64,000 nucleotides of DNA from Pomphorhynchus laevis (GCA_012934845.2 WNNJ02002467.1:1-64000), one strand, 5' to 3'; positions 30,790 to 42,075 are shown, counted from the first letter of the stretch. Numbers and translations: made by a program. The notes: generated by a model from the letters alone, not told the origin.

Positions 30790-31420
30790 CATCATAGTCG
30801 AAATACTGTTCATAATCGAACAACAACTCAAAATGATCAAATCACTTCACTCTGCATGCTCAGAGTGAAGATCATTACCGATACGCTGATATTTAGAAGT
30901 AAAGTATATATCCAATAAAGAACGTTGATTATTGCAAAAGCGAATAAAGTTAGTGACATTTTGTTGAATATTTAGGAGTTAAATATTGATGTAGTAAATC
31001 ATATGATGTTTAATCACACTCAGGATAGGTTGTGTAAATTCCTCTAGAGATGTTTAAGTCACCTATCGCCAATACATTGAGAAAGCATGCATGATGAATA
31101 CAATTAAGTATGATGTCGCTAACAATTTCTCCAGGACTGCGGTATACAACACCAATAATGAATCGATCAATTTGTTAACCCGAAATGGTTACCCATATAC
31201 TTTCAAAGAGCTCTCACGTCTAGCTTACAATATTTGAACCCCAATTTGTTAAGCACATAAATAACCACTCCACTTTTAATATTACCAAACTTATCACATT
31301 GGTAAACACTTTAAACTGGTAGTACGATTTTAAAATCAAATATGAGTTCAGCCAGACTCAATAATTGTCGGCAAAAATGATCTTTCAGATTGGATACGTA
31401 TTCTCAATTTTGTAATTAAA
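30790..31420 (-). pseudogene. LINE endonuclease fragment, heavily decayed
   Basis: On the minus strand: FIIGVVYRSPGEI, VLAIGDLNISRG and NFIRFCNNQRSLLDIYFTS in shifting frames. These are the YRSP, GDFN and NxxLD positions of the apurinic-type endonuclease of CR1/Jockey LINEs. Many stops. No RT follows. Confidence 0.6.
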
Positions 31421-31480
31421 AAAGTTTATTTTTACGTGGCAAATGCGTGCCGGCGCACGCTTACATGACCACAACAAGTG
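31421..31480 (-). repeat. L2-like 3' tail copy
   Basis: Minus-strand copy of the L2 3' UTR only, with the GCGTGC-GCCG-GCACGC hairpin intact and an AT-rich end. Confidence 0.75.
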
Positions 31481-31586
31481 ATCAAACTCGTAATCAAACC
31501 ACAACAAGTAATCAGACTTTGTGCATTGGTATATAAAAGTAATTTACGAGTATGCTTTAAATTTATTATTTAATATACAATTTTAG

Positions 31587-31787
31587 ATGAGTTACTTTAA
31601 GCGCTGTTGGGGTTACTGGTTAATGCCTAGTATGATGAAAATGAAGAAAGTTTATAATAAATGCGATGACCAGCGATTTCGTACCATGATGATGACTCAG
31701 AGAGGACCAGCGAAAAGCAGATATATGACCCCCTATGAACGAATGTGTGCTCCCAGATATCGGATCAAATGGGTCAAGGATTGGTGA
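31587..31787 (+). CDS. Possible small host gene, 66 residues, unknown
   Basis: Open frame starting MSYFKRCWGYWLMPSMMKMK and ending APRYRIKWVKDW before TGA. Basic, rich in Met, Trp, Tyr and Arg; no clear membrane segment. The ATG directly follows TATACAATTTTAG, a possible splice acceptor, the same arrangement as at the STMP1-like gene. An AATAAA-like run lies about 60 bases after the stop. The composition is unlike the AT-rich flanks and unlike any transposon here. I do not recognise the protein; it could equally be a chance frame. Confidence 0.35.
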   Translation: MSYFKRCWGYWLMPSMMKMKKVYNKCDDQRFRTMMMTQRGPAKSRYMTPYERMCAPRYRIKWVKDW

Positions 31788-32142
31788 ATTGAAGAAACAT
31801 TACAAAAAAATAACTAATTTTGTTTTATTTTTAAAGCATAATAAAAAACCGAAATACATTAAAAACTGAGATATCATTGGATATTTGCTTAAGCGCTTTT
31901 GAAACTAACTTATAATTTTACTAACAACATTAATTTTATAACATTTATTTATAACTCTCATTCAACTTTTAACTATCATTTAACTATCATTTAACTTTTA
32001 TAACTCTCATTTAACTTTTACAGGAATTTACCATTAACAAGAATTTTGCATATTTATTTTATCGTATTTACCAAATTTATTTGTTAAATAAAACTACTTA
32101 GTAGATAATTTATTATTTATTATTACAATTACGAACATCTTA

Positions 32143-32182
32143 CAACGACAACCATCGACGACAACCATCGACGACAACCATC
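32143..32182 (+). repeat. 13-bp tandem repeats in the element leader
   Basis: Three copies of ACGACAACCATCG just upstream of the first ATG at 32223. The same word in variants occurs on the minus strand in the 5' UTR of the L2-like LINE (41.96-42.07 kb). Confidence 0.75.
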
Positions 32183-32222
32183 AGTTGAAAAATTGATTGG
32201 TTGAAAAATTTGAGGTTGAAAA

Positions 32223-35160
32223 ATGACAAAGGGAAAGCCTGATGTGGTTGTAAAATGCTGTACATGTAACGGTCCTGCAGCGCGTTGCAAAAGTTGTCGC
32301 TGTGCAAAGAGGAATAAACGATGTTTTAACTGCGCTGCCCCAAATTGTTGCAATAAAAATACACTGGTTGTTCAGAGTAATAGCGTGAGTTCCGAAGTTT
32401 TATACAATATAAATGGCACAATGCCCAGTATGGGACAATATGCTAACGAATTTGTGTTAGGATCAGTTTATGAAGAAATTTCAAAATGGAAACCGAATCA
32501 ATTTAATTTGCCGAGGTGCAATGAAAGTAGATTATTCATCAATGTCTTGACGCAGTTGATTAAGGAAGCCTGTTTGGATACGGATGATGGTAGTGCACTG
32601 CAAAAAGTCACAATAGTGAGTCAATGCATTCTTCAAAGATTAAAGTCTAGGAAAGTTAGTTTGATAAGACATGCTATGAAAAGGCGTATCGAGAGGTGGA
32701 ATTCCGATAATTAGAGTGAGCTTGTAGCTGAAGCTCGTTATCTACAATCGACAAAAGAAAAGCAGAGAGTGTATACAAGCTCAGATTGATTGGAAAGTAG
32801 CGTTTAGACGCTCTATGCAAAAGGGTGATACCAAAGCCGCAATTAAATCTTTAGAAGACGCTTCAGATGGATCGTATCTGAATCCTGATGAAGTCATAGG
32901 ATATTCAACCGTACGACAGTTGTTGGAAAGCAAACATCCGGAAGGAGATTGCGTATATGTAGAAGGTGTTATGACTTGTCCGCATTCTAACTTACTGCCA
33001 TTTCATCCAGTGATGTTTGACAAGATTGATGCTGAGAGTATTATTACAGAGGCCCGACGCACTCGCGGTTCCGCAGGGCCCTCTGGGGTAGATGCCTCTA
33101 CATGGAAACAAATGTTAACTTGTTTTGATAGAGATTCAATGACGTTGACTGATGCATTGTCCGGTTTGACAAGAAGACTTGTATCAGGTATTGTACCAAA
33201 AGGTTCAACTACATCACTTGTAGCCTCTAGGTTAATCGCAGTTGCAAAGAATAACGGAATCCGACCCATAGGGGTGGGCGAGGTGTATCGTCGGATTATT
33301 TTAAAGGTGATTCTCAGAACAATTTCTATGCATATTCAGAGCGTCGCTGGTACTATGCAATTGTGTGCAGGACAAATATGTGGAGCGGAATACATAGTAC
33401 GTAGTTTACGATCGTCTCTAATGGAAAAACGTGATTCTTGTATGCTTCTAATTGACGCAAAGAATGCATTCAATTGTGTAAATCGTAAGATGGCACTAGC
33501 AAACATGAAAAATGTATGTCCGCCTATGCTTAATGTGTCAACGAACATGCATTCGGAGGATCCTATGATGATAGGAGACGATATAATATTGTCTCGCGAA
33601 AGGTTCACGCAGGGTGATCCTCTGTCTATGGTTGCATTCGCGGCTTTTACAATTCCTTTAATATTGCGTTTGAAGGATGCCTTTCCGTCTGTCCAACAGA
33701 TGTGGTACACAGATGATGTATCTTGCATTGGGGAGGCGGGTGTTCTTTACTAATATTTTGAAACGATGAAGAACATTGGTCCGTATTTGGTTTTTACATC
33801 AATACTCAGAAATGCCAGTTAATCTCTCGTTCTAATAATGATATAGCAAGTTCAATATTTGCGGGTAGTGAAATTCTAGTTTCACACCTAGGCGCTGAAG
33901 TTCTTGGGTGTCCAATCGGAAATGACGACTATGAGCGGAAATGGGTGGAACATAAGGTCGATAAATGGATTAAGATGGTTAGACGCTTATCGGAAATATC
34001 CGAAACATGTGCTCAACAAACGTATCTAGCTTTCATCTTTGCGTTGCAACATAAATGGACATGTTTTTCGTGCGTGCAAATGTGAAAATTATGGTTACAA
34101 TTACTAGAATTGGAAATAAGAAAAAGCTTATTGCCGGGGATACTCTGGATAAGTGAAATTACGGAGGACATAAGTCAATTAGTTGAACTTCCTACATCTA
34201 GCGGATGCATAGGGATTTTAAATCCTTGCGAGCTGGTAATCCAGGAATGGAATTGGTCTAAAAAAATGTTTACCTTTATTAAATGGATACGTATGACAAG
34301 AATTATTTGAGAAACAAACACTGGTGAATATCGGAATTCGGGGTGAAAAGAAAATTTTTAACGATTTAAAACACAGTAAGATTATTGCAGAACTGGATAA
34401 TTACACAAAAAATGCCTTAATTCATGCATCAGAAAAAGGCGCATCAACCTGGTTATCTTTAAGGATTAGCGAAGATAGGCAGTATTGTCAAAAAAATCAT
34501 AAGTTTTATGATGGGTTTGCCGCTAGATATGGATGGCAATTAAAAGACGCTCCGACAAAATGTGCTTGTGGAGAACTTAACAACGTATCGCACACACTAT
34601 CTTGCAAAACAGGAGGATTTACAATTGTTCGACATAATGTGATGCGCGACATTATTGCAGGTATGTTATCTGCAACATGTAAGGCTATTGAAATTGAGCC
34701 GGTCCTACTTCCTGTTGAGTCTTCTTACAATTTTGATAGAATAACAACGTGTAAGGATATGAATGCACGCCTTGATGTTGCATGCGGTGGTTTGTACGGG
34801 GATTCGACAGAGCGGTCTTTTCTAGACATTTGCGTTTATAACGTTCATGCTCCATCGTATGCCAATCGAAGCCCTCAAAGTTTGTTTGAGTATCATCACA
34901 ACAGAAAGCAGGCCAAATATTTAGAGCGAGTATCTAGGGTCGATCGTGCTTCATTTATTCCGGTTATTTTTTCATCGTCTGGCGGAATCAGTAGAGAGTC
35001 ACATGCATTGCTTAAGAGAATAGCGTCAATACAGGCTTTAAGAGGGGACAATAACTACAGTGATTGTATCGCTACGTTACGTCGAAAGATCGGGTTTGGT
35101 CTAATAAAATCAAATTCTTGGTGTTTTCGATGCCGTCGTCAGAGGTCTGAAGAGATATAG
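32223..35160 (+). pseudogene. RT protein with Cys-rich N-terminus and PD-(D/E)XK-like C-terminus
   Basis: Segment 1 (32223-32714): CCTCNGPAARCKSCRCAKR...CFNC, a Cys-rich zinc domain, then a helical region (FVLGSVYEEISKWKPNQF, LPRCNESRLFINVLTQL). Segment 2 (32815-33753): RT, with GPSGVDASTWKQML, NGIRPIGVGEVYRR, LLIDAKNAFNCVNR (motif A), FTQGDPLSM (motif B), MWYTDDVS (motif C). Segments 3-4 (34110-35160): thumb, CACGELNNVSHTLSC zinc motif with GGFTIVRHNVMRD, then ARLDVACGG and SFLDICVYNVHAPS, the acidic pair of a restriction-like nuclease, ending in a Cys/Arg tail. The residues needed for RT are present; stops and shifts break it at least three times. Such proteins are rarely seen outside sponges, cnidarians and some fish; naming the clade needs a tree. 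Confidence 0.75.
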
Positions 35161-35250
35161 TTAGAATGTATTTATAATGAGGTCAAACTTTTTGTCTAGT
35201 ATTTGACTAATTGATTTGTCTTGTGTTCAATGTAATTTTGTGTAATAAAT

Positions 35251-36835
35251 ATATTTTATATTAAAAAAAATATTTATCATTTATGTATTATCAATTATAT
35301 TATATTATTACAAATTATATTATCATTTTTATATTTATCAATTATTTATCATTTATCACTTAAAGAGGCGAATTGGATTTGCAATAGCTCGTGGTGTATG
35401 CGAATCTCCTGCGCCTTCGCTCGACAAGGAGGAACCTATGTTGGCAGACGACTTCATAATAGGATAAGAAAATCGATTTAGCGTATATATAATAGTGTTT
35501 TATTAAGGACCCATTTGCGGGTAATCCTTCGAATTGCGTATTTATTTTGATTAATTATTATTAAAAAATTATTTATCATTTATTATTATTTATTTAATAC
35601 AGTCGGTTTACTCACGTAAGTTTAACAAATTTCGTAAGCACATTTTTTCTTAAAAATGTTCTTACTTGGGAAGTGCGTGAAGATCATAAGTTTTACTTGA
35701 CCGTCACGAATTTTACTAAAAATCACGAGTTTTACTAGACCATCACGAAGTATATTAAATATCACGAGTTTTACTAGACGAATCAAGAGCTTTTTATATA
35801 ACTAATAATTACGAATTTTACAGTGTAAATAAGAGTATTAAGTGGGACTCAAAACGAACGGAAAGCATCCCTAAGAATATTGATAAACTTAGGGATATAC
35901 AGACAAATTCATACAGCAAAGTCATTGACCAATAACTTTTAGTAAGAATTGAGTTAAGAATTGGTGATGGGCCAAACGTATTCATACGATGATAATAATA
36001 TTATCGATGCTTTTTTTGATAGAACTAATGTGGAATTGTGATTTTGGAGAACAGCACGATAATTTCGATACATACTCTTAAAAAGAATTAATTCTGGGAT
36101 AAACAAACCAAAAGATATACTAAGTACTTGGCAAAAAGTTTACTTTTCAGCAACTTTTTATAAAGTTTCTTTGTATGAAGATGCATGAAAACTTTAGTAT
36201 ATCTAAATTTTTTATCGCAGACAATAAAAAACAAATTACAACAGCAGTTGTTAGTTATGGTTCCAATTTTCTTAAGAATACGTTGCTGGACACAAATAAA
36301 TAGGCTTATCAAATATTTCATTATCTATGCTCCCAGGAATGTCCAAAGATGGCGCAAAAATCGAAATAGAGTTTTTACAGTCTTTGACACCAAATAGAAT
36401 GTTGGATATCATATGATACTTTAAAAATGTATGATATATTAATAAATCAAACATTAGTATTTTTAAAATATTCAAGATAAAATCAAGTGGAAAAAATGCA
36501 GTTGATTTGAATCTTTTGGTCATTTTATACCTAGCATTAATATTTCCTTGAAAAGGTTCAATCTGCTTAAAGATAAATATCTTAATTTGATAAAATATGG
36601 TGTTAAAGAATTTATTATTAAGCATTTTGAGATCCTTAAGAAATACTGCTTAAGGATCAACCTGCTTAAGAAATACAGTAATTTAATTGTTATTATGATT
36701 AAGATTTTGTATTTATCTGATGAGATAGAAGATAAAAAGTATAACTTTATGGAAATGAGGGAAGAAAAGGAAAAGCGTTATCTTATTAAAATGATGCTAA
36801 TATAGACGAAAAAAATAGGATGATATTCTCCGTAT
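35251..36835. other. AT-rich stretch with no confident gene
   Basis: Low-complexity open frames rich in Lys/Ile/Asn near 36.1-36.8 kb on both strands are not convincing. A block near 35.37-35.48 kb is richer in G/C but codes nothing I recognise; it may be a tail of a neighbouring element. Confidence 0.4.
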
Positions 36836-36841
36836 TCTTGG

Positions 36842-36895
36842 TGTTGATGGATCTCATCATCTACTGATCTAATAGCTACGTTTCACGTTTCGGTC
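36842..36895 (-). ncRNA. H3-like hammerhead fossil
   Basis: On the minus strand GGACC-GAAACGTGAAACGTAG is followed by GTAG-ATGATGA-GATCC. This is the same strand order as H3, but the first C of CTGATGA is lost and stems are mismatched. Clearly related to H3 by GAAACGTGAAA-GTAG. Inactive. Confidence 0.45.
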
Positions 36896-37122
36896 CTTAA
36901 CAAAAATATGCAATAATCATAAACTTTATTAATAAATGTATAGATAATACAAGACTAAAAAGACTTAAATAATTCTAAAAGTATAAAAATAATAAGTTCA
37001 GATTAAAGAAAAAATTCCAAAAATAATGTATAAACTGTATCGCCACTATGACAAAAAATTGTAACTATAAAAAAAATAAAATCAACATGTAACGATGATA
37101 ATGAATAAAAAGGGTATATAGG

Positions 37123-37494
37123 TTGAATCAGATAATAAAACTATACCTATATTATATTGGAATTCAAAATTACAAAAATCCAATAAAACCTAGGTTCATA
37201 TGTAGTGCTTTTAAATGTACATTAAAACCACTTTCTGTCTATATGAATAAAATACTTAAAGTAATTAAAGCACACTTTAAAAAATATTGCAAGGTGATCG
37301 AAATTAATACTGGTATAAAACACTATTTCAGTATTAATTCTACAAAAGAATTTTTAGAACAGACAAAAGGAATAAATTTTCAAAATATAAATACGATTAA
37401 TTGTTCGCTTTATACAAATCCAGATTAAGCAGATATTAAAAAAGCGTTAGAAAAATTAATTAACCTTATAATTGGAAACAGATATAAATATATT
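37123..37494 (+). pseudogene. PLE-like reverse transcriptase fragment, second lineage
   Basis: The translation has NYKNPIKPRFICSAFKCTLK then PLSVYMNKILKVIKAHFKK, NTGIKHYFSINSTKEFLEQ and INCSLYTNPD. This matches the fingers and motif A region of a PLE-like RT group (K-NP--RFI-ASSKC--KPLS ... FSTLYT-IP). A stop follows LYTNPD but coding-like sequence continues (ADIKKALEKLINLI). Very AT-rich codons. H3-type hammerhead sequence flanks it on both sides, on the opposite strand. Truncated before motifs B and C. Confidence 0.55.
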
Positions 37495-37728
37495 CTTCTG
37501 GTTGTGGCACAATATTATCCTCAAAGGTATTGTTACTATTCTTGATACAGCGGGACGCTACTAATCAGTTTGGATGGGTCTCATTAGCTGCTGACCCAGA
37601 CCTACATTTCACGTATCGACCCTTATTATCAGCTTACTCAGTACAGTGGAGCTGATCGTCTTTAAACTCAGAACGTCTGTATTTTGATTCAACGCTACAT
37701 CTACTTGGCTAACTACTCCAGTGGTGTA
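37495..37728 (-). repeat. H3 hammerhead repeat, partial unit left of the L2 insertion
   Basis: Matches the H3 unit from GGCACAATATTATCC to the CCAGTGGTGTA word. It is cut there by the 3' tail of the L2-like LINE, and the H3 unit resumes at 42257 with the same GTGTA. Confidence 0.8.
37548..37622 (-). ncRNA. Reordered hammerhead, H3d (decayed)
   Basis: Minus strand: GGGTC-GATAC in place of GAAAC and CTAATGA in place of CTGATGA. Strand order and stem arms as in H3a. Should be inactive. Confidence 0.55.
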
Positions 37729-37770
37729 AGAAAAAAGAAAGAAAAAAGGATTTATTTTAACGTGGCAAAT

Positions 37771-37786
37771 GCGTGCCAGCGCACGC
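37771..37786 (-). other. L2-like 3' UTR hairpin
   Basis: Perfect 6-bp stem (GCGTGC/GCACGC) with a four-base loop, about 40 bases from the 3' end. The same hairpin occurs at 30712-30727, 31445-31460 and 63925-63940. Probably the RT recognition structure of the family. Confidence 0.65.
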
Positions 37787-37894
37787 TTACATGACCACAC
37801 AAAAAACAAGACTGTGAATCAGGTGTCGAGAAGGTGTGAACGGAGGAGGTGTTTGAATGTGATAAAGGAGGGGGCGCGGCGGACGTCGAGAGGG

Positions 37895-40715
37895 AGTTGA
37901 TTCCAGGCGAGTGAGGCGGCGACGAGGAATGATCGGAGACCTTAGTTGTTGGAGTAATTAGGAACGTGGAGTAAGAGGTATGACAGGAACGAAGCGATAG
38001 CGAGTTGGGGCGAGTATCGTCTAAGAAAGGAAGGTTGATGAACGATGGGGAGCCGACAGCGATGAGACGAAAGGTAACGAGAAGAAGGCGGAGTTTGATG
38101 CGGATGTGGATGGTAAGCCAGGAGAGTTGGGCAAAATATGTGGATGTGTGGTCGAAGCAACGGAGACGAAAGAGCACTCGAACGGCGGTGTTGATTATTC
38201 GTTGTAGGGGTAGGATGATGGATTTTGGAGAATTGGCGAAAAGGCTAAGGCAGTAATCGATTTTAGGGAAAAGAAGCGATGAAAGAAGAGACGTACAAGA
38301 ACGGAAGTCGATAAGGGGGCGGATACGGCGGATGTCACGGAGAATTAAGTTAGATGAGCGGACCTTGTCACGGACGAAGGGTTTAAGGGAAAGGTGATCA
38401 TCGAAATGGAAGCCTAAGAAAGTGAGATTGTGGACTATGGGGATGATCGATGAGGCAAAATATACAGTGGGAGGAGATATGTTTGGTTTACGGGGGAGGA
38501 TCCACATTATTTTGGACTTGTCGGGGTTTAGAACGAGATGGAGATTGGAGAGACGTTTGTAGATAGAAGAAAGACAGTTGGAGGCAGAAATGCCGATATC
38601 TTGTATGCGATGTGCGGGTGCATGAGCATAGATTAGAATGTCATCGGCGTATTGCATGACCTTAAAGGAGTAAGGTTTGATAAACGGAGATAGATCGCCA
38701 AGCAGAAGAGAGAAAAGCAGGGGACCTAGGACTGAACCTTGTGGGACCCCGCAAAAAATAGGGATGGGAGGGGAGGATGATGAATTAGAACAGACGCGAA
38801 AGGAACGGTCGGATAGATATGAGGCGAACCATGCTACGGAGGAGGAAGAAAAGCCGTAATCATAACGAAGGCGAGAAAGGAGGACGGAGTGGTCGACAAT
38901 GTCGAATGCGGAGGAGAGGTCGAGGGAGATAAGAACACTATATAGAGCCTTGTCTCGAGAAATGAGTAAGTCGTTGTACACTTTTATGCATGCGATTTCT
39001 GTCGAGTGATTAGAGCGGAAAGCGGATTGGAAAGGAGGGTACAGATTGGATGAGGAGAGATAAGCGTTGATTTGTATTAAGATGAGGCGTTCTAAGAGCT
39101 TAGAAAGAGTAGGGAGTAGTGAAATGGGGCGATAGCTAGAAGGAAGGGAGGGGTCGAGCGATTGTTTCTTAAGGAGGGGACGAACGATTGCGGATTTCCA
39201 GTGTGAAGGGAAGATACGACTGCGGATGGACGAGTTAAACAAGGTTGTGAGAAATGGGGATATCGATGAGCATATAGATTTTAATATGTGAGTAGGCAGG
39301 GGATCGGCAGGTGAGGTTTTGTTGGGCAAGGACATGAGGACAGATGATACTTCTGTAGGTGAGACTGGGAGAAGATGAAAGAGTTCCGGGAGGATGAGAT
39401 TAGACTGGGCAGAGTGGGATAGGATGGAGACCGGGATGTGAGAGAGCAACGAGGATACTTTATTCTGGAGAAATGACGAATAATCATTGGCATTAATGTT
39501 GCACGGCGAAGAGGAGCGAGCAAGGATTGAGTTAAAAGTATGCCAGAGAGTCTTAGAGTTGAATGAAGTAATGATTTTATGCTGCCAGAAGGAGTTGCAT
39601 TTGGTAAGTAGTAGGTTAAGATGAGACCGGCGAAGAGCAAGATAGGAATCACGGAAAGACGGAGTGATCGAGCAGAAATCACGTCTGAGAGAGCGGTGAT
39701 AGACTCGAAAAGCATGGCGGAGTCGATGATTTGATAGTAGGCATTGGATGTCAAACCATGGGGCACGGTGCAAGCGACGGTGTGGGTGATACTTTAAGGG
39801 CAAGAGAATATCGAGAGTGGATGTGAGTTCAGAGTCGAAAAGAAAGGCGAGATCGTGAGGAGATGAATATGTTATTGTGGGTAATGATAGAGATGATTGG
39901 AGTAAGGCAGAGCGGAGAAGGGAGAGGTCAAGATTTCTCCAAGGGCGACGTAGGATTGTAGGTGTGTGAGGAGGGGTGTGGTTGCGAGTGAGATCAAGGG
40001 TGATAAGAAAGTGATCGGATAGACCAGGATCAGAGATAGACAGTGAGGTGTAGGCAGCAAAATGATCGGGGACAGCGATGATGTCGAGTGGCCCACTAAG
40101 GATATGTGTTGGGACAGTGGAGATTAGTTTTTCATTGTTGTTGGATAGAATGTTGATGAACCGGATAGAATCCGTGGAAGAGGGGCGGTCTAGGCGGATA
40201 TTGAAGTCGCCTAGAACGAGTGAAGGGATTGAGGACAAAGAACAATGAGAAAGGAGGTCAGCGAGTTCGGTAAAAAATAAGGCAGTAGGAGCTGATGAAC
40301 CAGGACGGTATACAATGGCGAGATCTAGAGTGATCGGGTTAGAATAACGACATATGAGCAATTCAAAAGAGCAAGGACTGAAAGGGGGATTGATTTTGCG
40401 AAGAGACGCGGGGTGACGCGCGAATGCGACGATGCCGCCATGATTAGAGAATTTAGAAGGGCATGAGCTGAGGGGGTGGGCGGATTCGACTAGGGAGCAA
40501 CCGGTAGAGAGCAGACGGTGAATGGAAATGTCGTCGAAATCTGAGTGCTAGGATTCGGTGAGGCAGAAGAAATCGATGGATTGCTTGGTGAATAGGTTGA
40601 GGATAAGATCGGATTTATTGAGATTAGATCTAGTGTTAAGGAGACCGAGGCGGAAACCGTGTGTTGTGGCGAAAGAGTCTAGTGGAGAAGACACATAGGA
40701 GAGATGGAGCGCCAT
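37895..40715 (-). pseudogene. L2-like ORF2: endonuclease + RT, one stop and one late frameshift
   Basis: ATG at 40715. Endonuclease: SIDFFCLTES, LAIVYRPGSSAP, LVLGDFNIRLDRP, GLSDHFLITLD. The Trp of the CLTE-W motif is a TAG (40550-40548), a single-base change from TGG. RT: SAIVRPLLKKQSLD, SYRPISLLPTLSKLLERLI, LISLDLSSAFDIVDH (motif A), GVPQGSVLGPLLF (motif B), VMQYADDILIYAH (motif C). A one-base loss near 38.0 kb, seen by comparison with the copy at 63.7 kb, shifts the frame so that the normal LAWNQLP...LLDT end is missed. Coding strand is very C/T-rich and G-poor. Otherwise the protein looks complete (about 960 codons). Confidence 0.9.
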
Positions 40716-41887
40716 CGAATTTTTGGACGGGTGTGGACAACTTGAAAATTTCCGTCTATGTTTCGGATTGAGAGTGAGGTTTCGCCGTTTTCCTCGCGAC
40801 GGCGTTTTTCGATGCGGGCTGAAGAGATTTGAGCGATTTCAGAAGGGGCGCGATCGGAGAAAATTCGAGTGGTTGAAGATGACATGAGTTTGAATCGTTG
40901 AGAGAGGACAGAAGACGCGTGAGAGCGATGCTTGAAAATAATTTTTAGGAGAGGGGGCTGGGAAGGATTAGATTGAGGAGATTTGTTTAGACGGATAAAT
41001 GCGACAGGAGAAATTTCCTTGAAAAAGAAGGTTTATCCGCAGGGACAATAGACGAGAGGATGGATCTGAAGGCGGAAACATCGTAGTCTAGACGTGCTTG
41101 TGGAGATAAGGAGTTAGAAGGCGTGATATTTGTGACAATGACGCAACGATCGCGAGAAGCAAAGCGCTTCCGTAAAGGAGGACGACTGACGTGAGTAGGT
41201 GAGATCACGATAGAAGAGCTGACAGTTGATGATTTGGAGGGATTTGGTTTGACGACGGGAGACATAGAGGATAATGATAATAAAGAGGGTGGCAAGCGAT
41301 GTGAGGAAAGATTATGAGTGGAAGGATAGTGGAGGTTGGTGGATGTGATTTTGATTGATGGATGCAAGGTATTGAGAAGACGAGACGGGAAGGACGGGAC
41401 GTGGGGTGTCGGGGAGTGAATATACATTAGTTGTAACAATTTGCGGCTCCGTCACTGTCTCGGTAGATTTATCATAAACTTGACAAAATCCATCTTGCTG
41501 CGATACAATTTGCGGCTCCGTCACTGTCTCGGTAGATTTATCATAAACTTGACAAAATCCATCTTGCTGCGATACAATTTGCGGCTCCTTCACTGTCTCA
41601 GTAGATTTGTCAGAAATTTGAGAAATTCGATCATGCTGCGATGCCATTTCCAATTGCTCTAATCGTTTTATTAACAAGTTGATTTGTTTCGCCGCACATA
41701 ATCTGCAGTAGAACAGTGGCCCGCCACAAGTTTCCTGACCCAAAGCATAATTATGTGTTACTGATGTCCAGATTTGACAGCCGCTAGCGGAGCATTCAAC
41801 TTGTATGTTCTCGAGCTTGCCGGTTTTATCGGTATCAACAGAGATTGCTCGCTTGGCTTTTGGTACATTTTTCTTCTTGGCTCCCAT
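40679..41887 (-). pseudogene. L2-like ORF1 (gag-like) with internal 23-residue repeats
   Basis: ATG at 41887. N-terminus MGAKKKNVPKAKRAISVD is basic; a Cys motif CSASGCQIWTSV ... CRLCAAKQ follows, then a short coiled-coil-like helix (INLLIKRLEQLE). Next come 23-residue repeats (KSTETVTEPQIVSQQDGF-type). The C-terminal core (RDRCVIVTNITPSNSLS, LDYDVSAFRSILSSIV, then LLKIIFKHRSHASSV and LSIRNIDGNFQV) is the same fold as in the CR1 ORF1s. The frame shifts twice (near 41.3-41.4 kb and near 41.0 kb). The last codons overlap the ORF2 start by a few tens of bases. Confidence 0.8.
41438..41644. repeat. 69-bp tandem repeat inside L2-like ORF1
   Basis: Three units starting at 41438, 41507 and 41576. 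The first two are nearly identical; the third is diverged. Period 69 keeps the reading frame (23 codons). Confidence 0.9.
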
Positions 41888-41929
41888 TAACTGTAGGTTG
41901 CAATAGTTTACGATTTTTAAATAATTGTA

Positions 41930-42075
41930 AGTAGTTAATTGTAAGTAGTTCGCGTTAGTTGTAAGTAGCGAGCGGATGTCGTCGATGGTTGTCGATGGTT
42001 GTCGATAATTGTCAAGCGGATGGTTGTCGATGTTTGTCGTTAGTTGTCGTCGAAGGTTGTCATTTGGTTGTCGTC
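41930..42075 (-). repeat. Short repeats in the L2-like 5' UTR
   Basis: On the minus strand, variants of CGACAACCATCGACGACA and of AACTACTTACAA recur several times. The first word also opens the element at 32.1 kb and the second recurs before CR1-C ORF1 (45.77-45.83 kb). Possible promoter or leader modules. Confidence 0.65.

Larger units (their letters stand above)
32100..35250 (+). mobile_element. Non-LTR RT element with restriction-like C-terminus
   Basis: One protein-coding region in at least four frame segments (32223-35160) preceded by a short repeat-rich leader and followed by an AT-rich tail. The domain set (Cys-rich N-terminus, RT, CxC/H zinc motif, PD-(D/E)XK-like nuclease) is that of an RT family common in sponge and cnidarian gene models. 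Decayed. Confidence 0.75.

Noticed and set aside
36088-36805. Several 70-117-codon open frames on both strands
   Set aside because: Low-complexity Lys/Ile/Asn/Phe translations typical of AT-rich DNA, no motif and no consistent frame.
38005-38256. Arg-rich open frames on the plus strand over the L2-like ORF2
   Set aside because: Products of the strong pyrimidine bias of the opposite coding strand.
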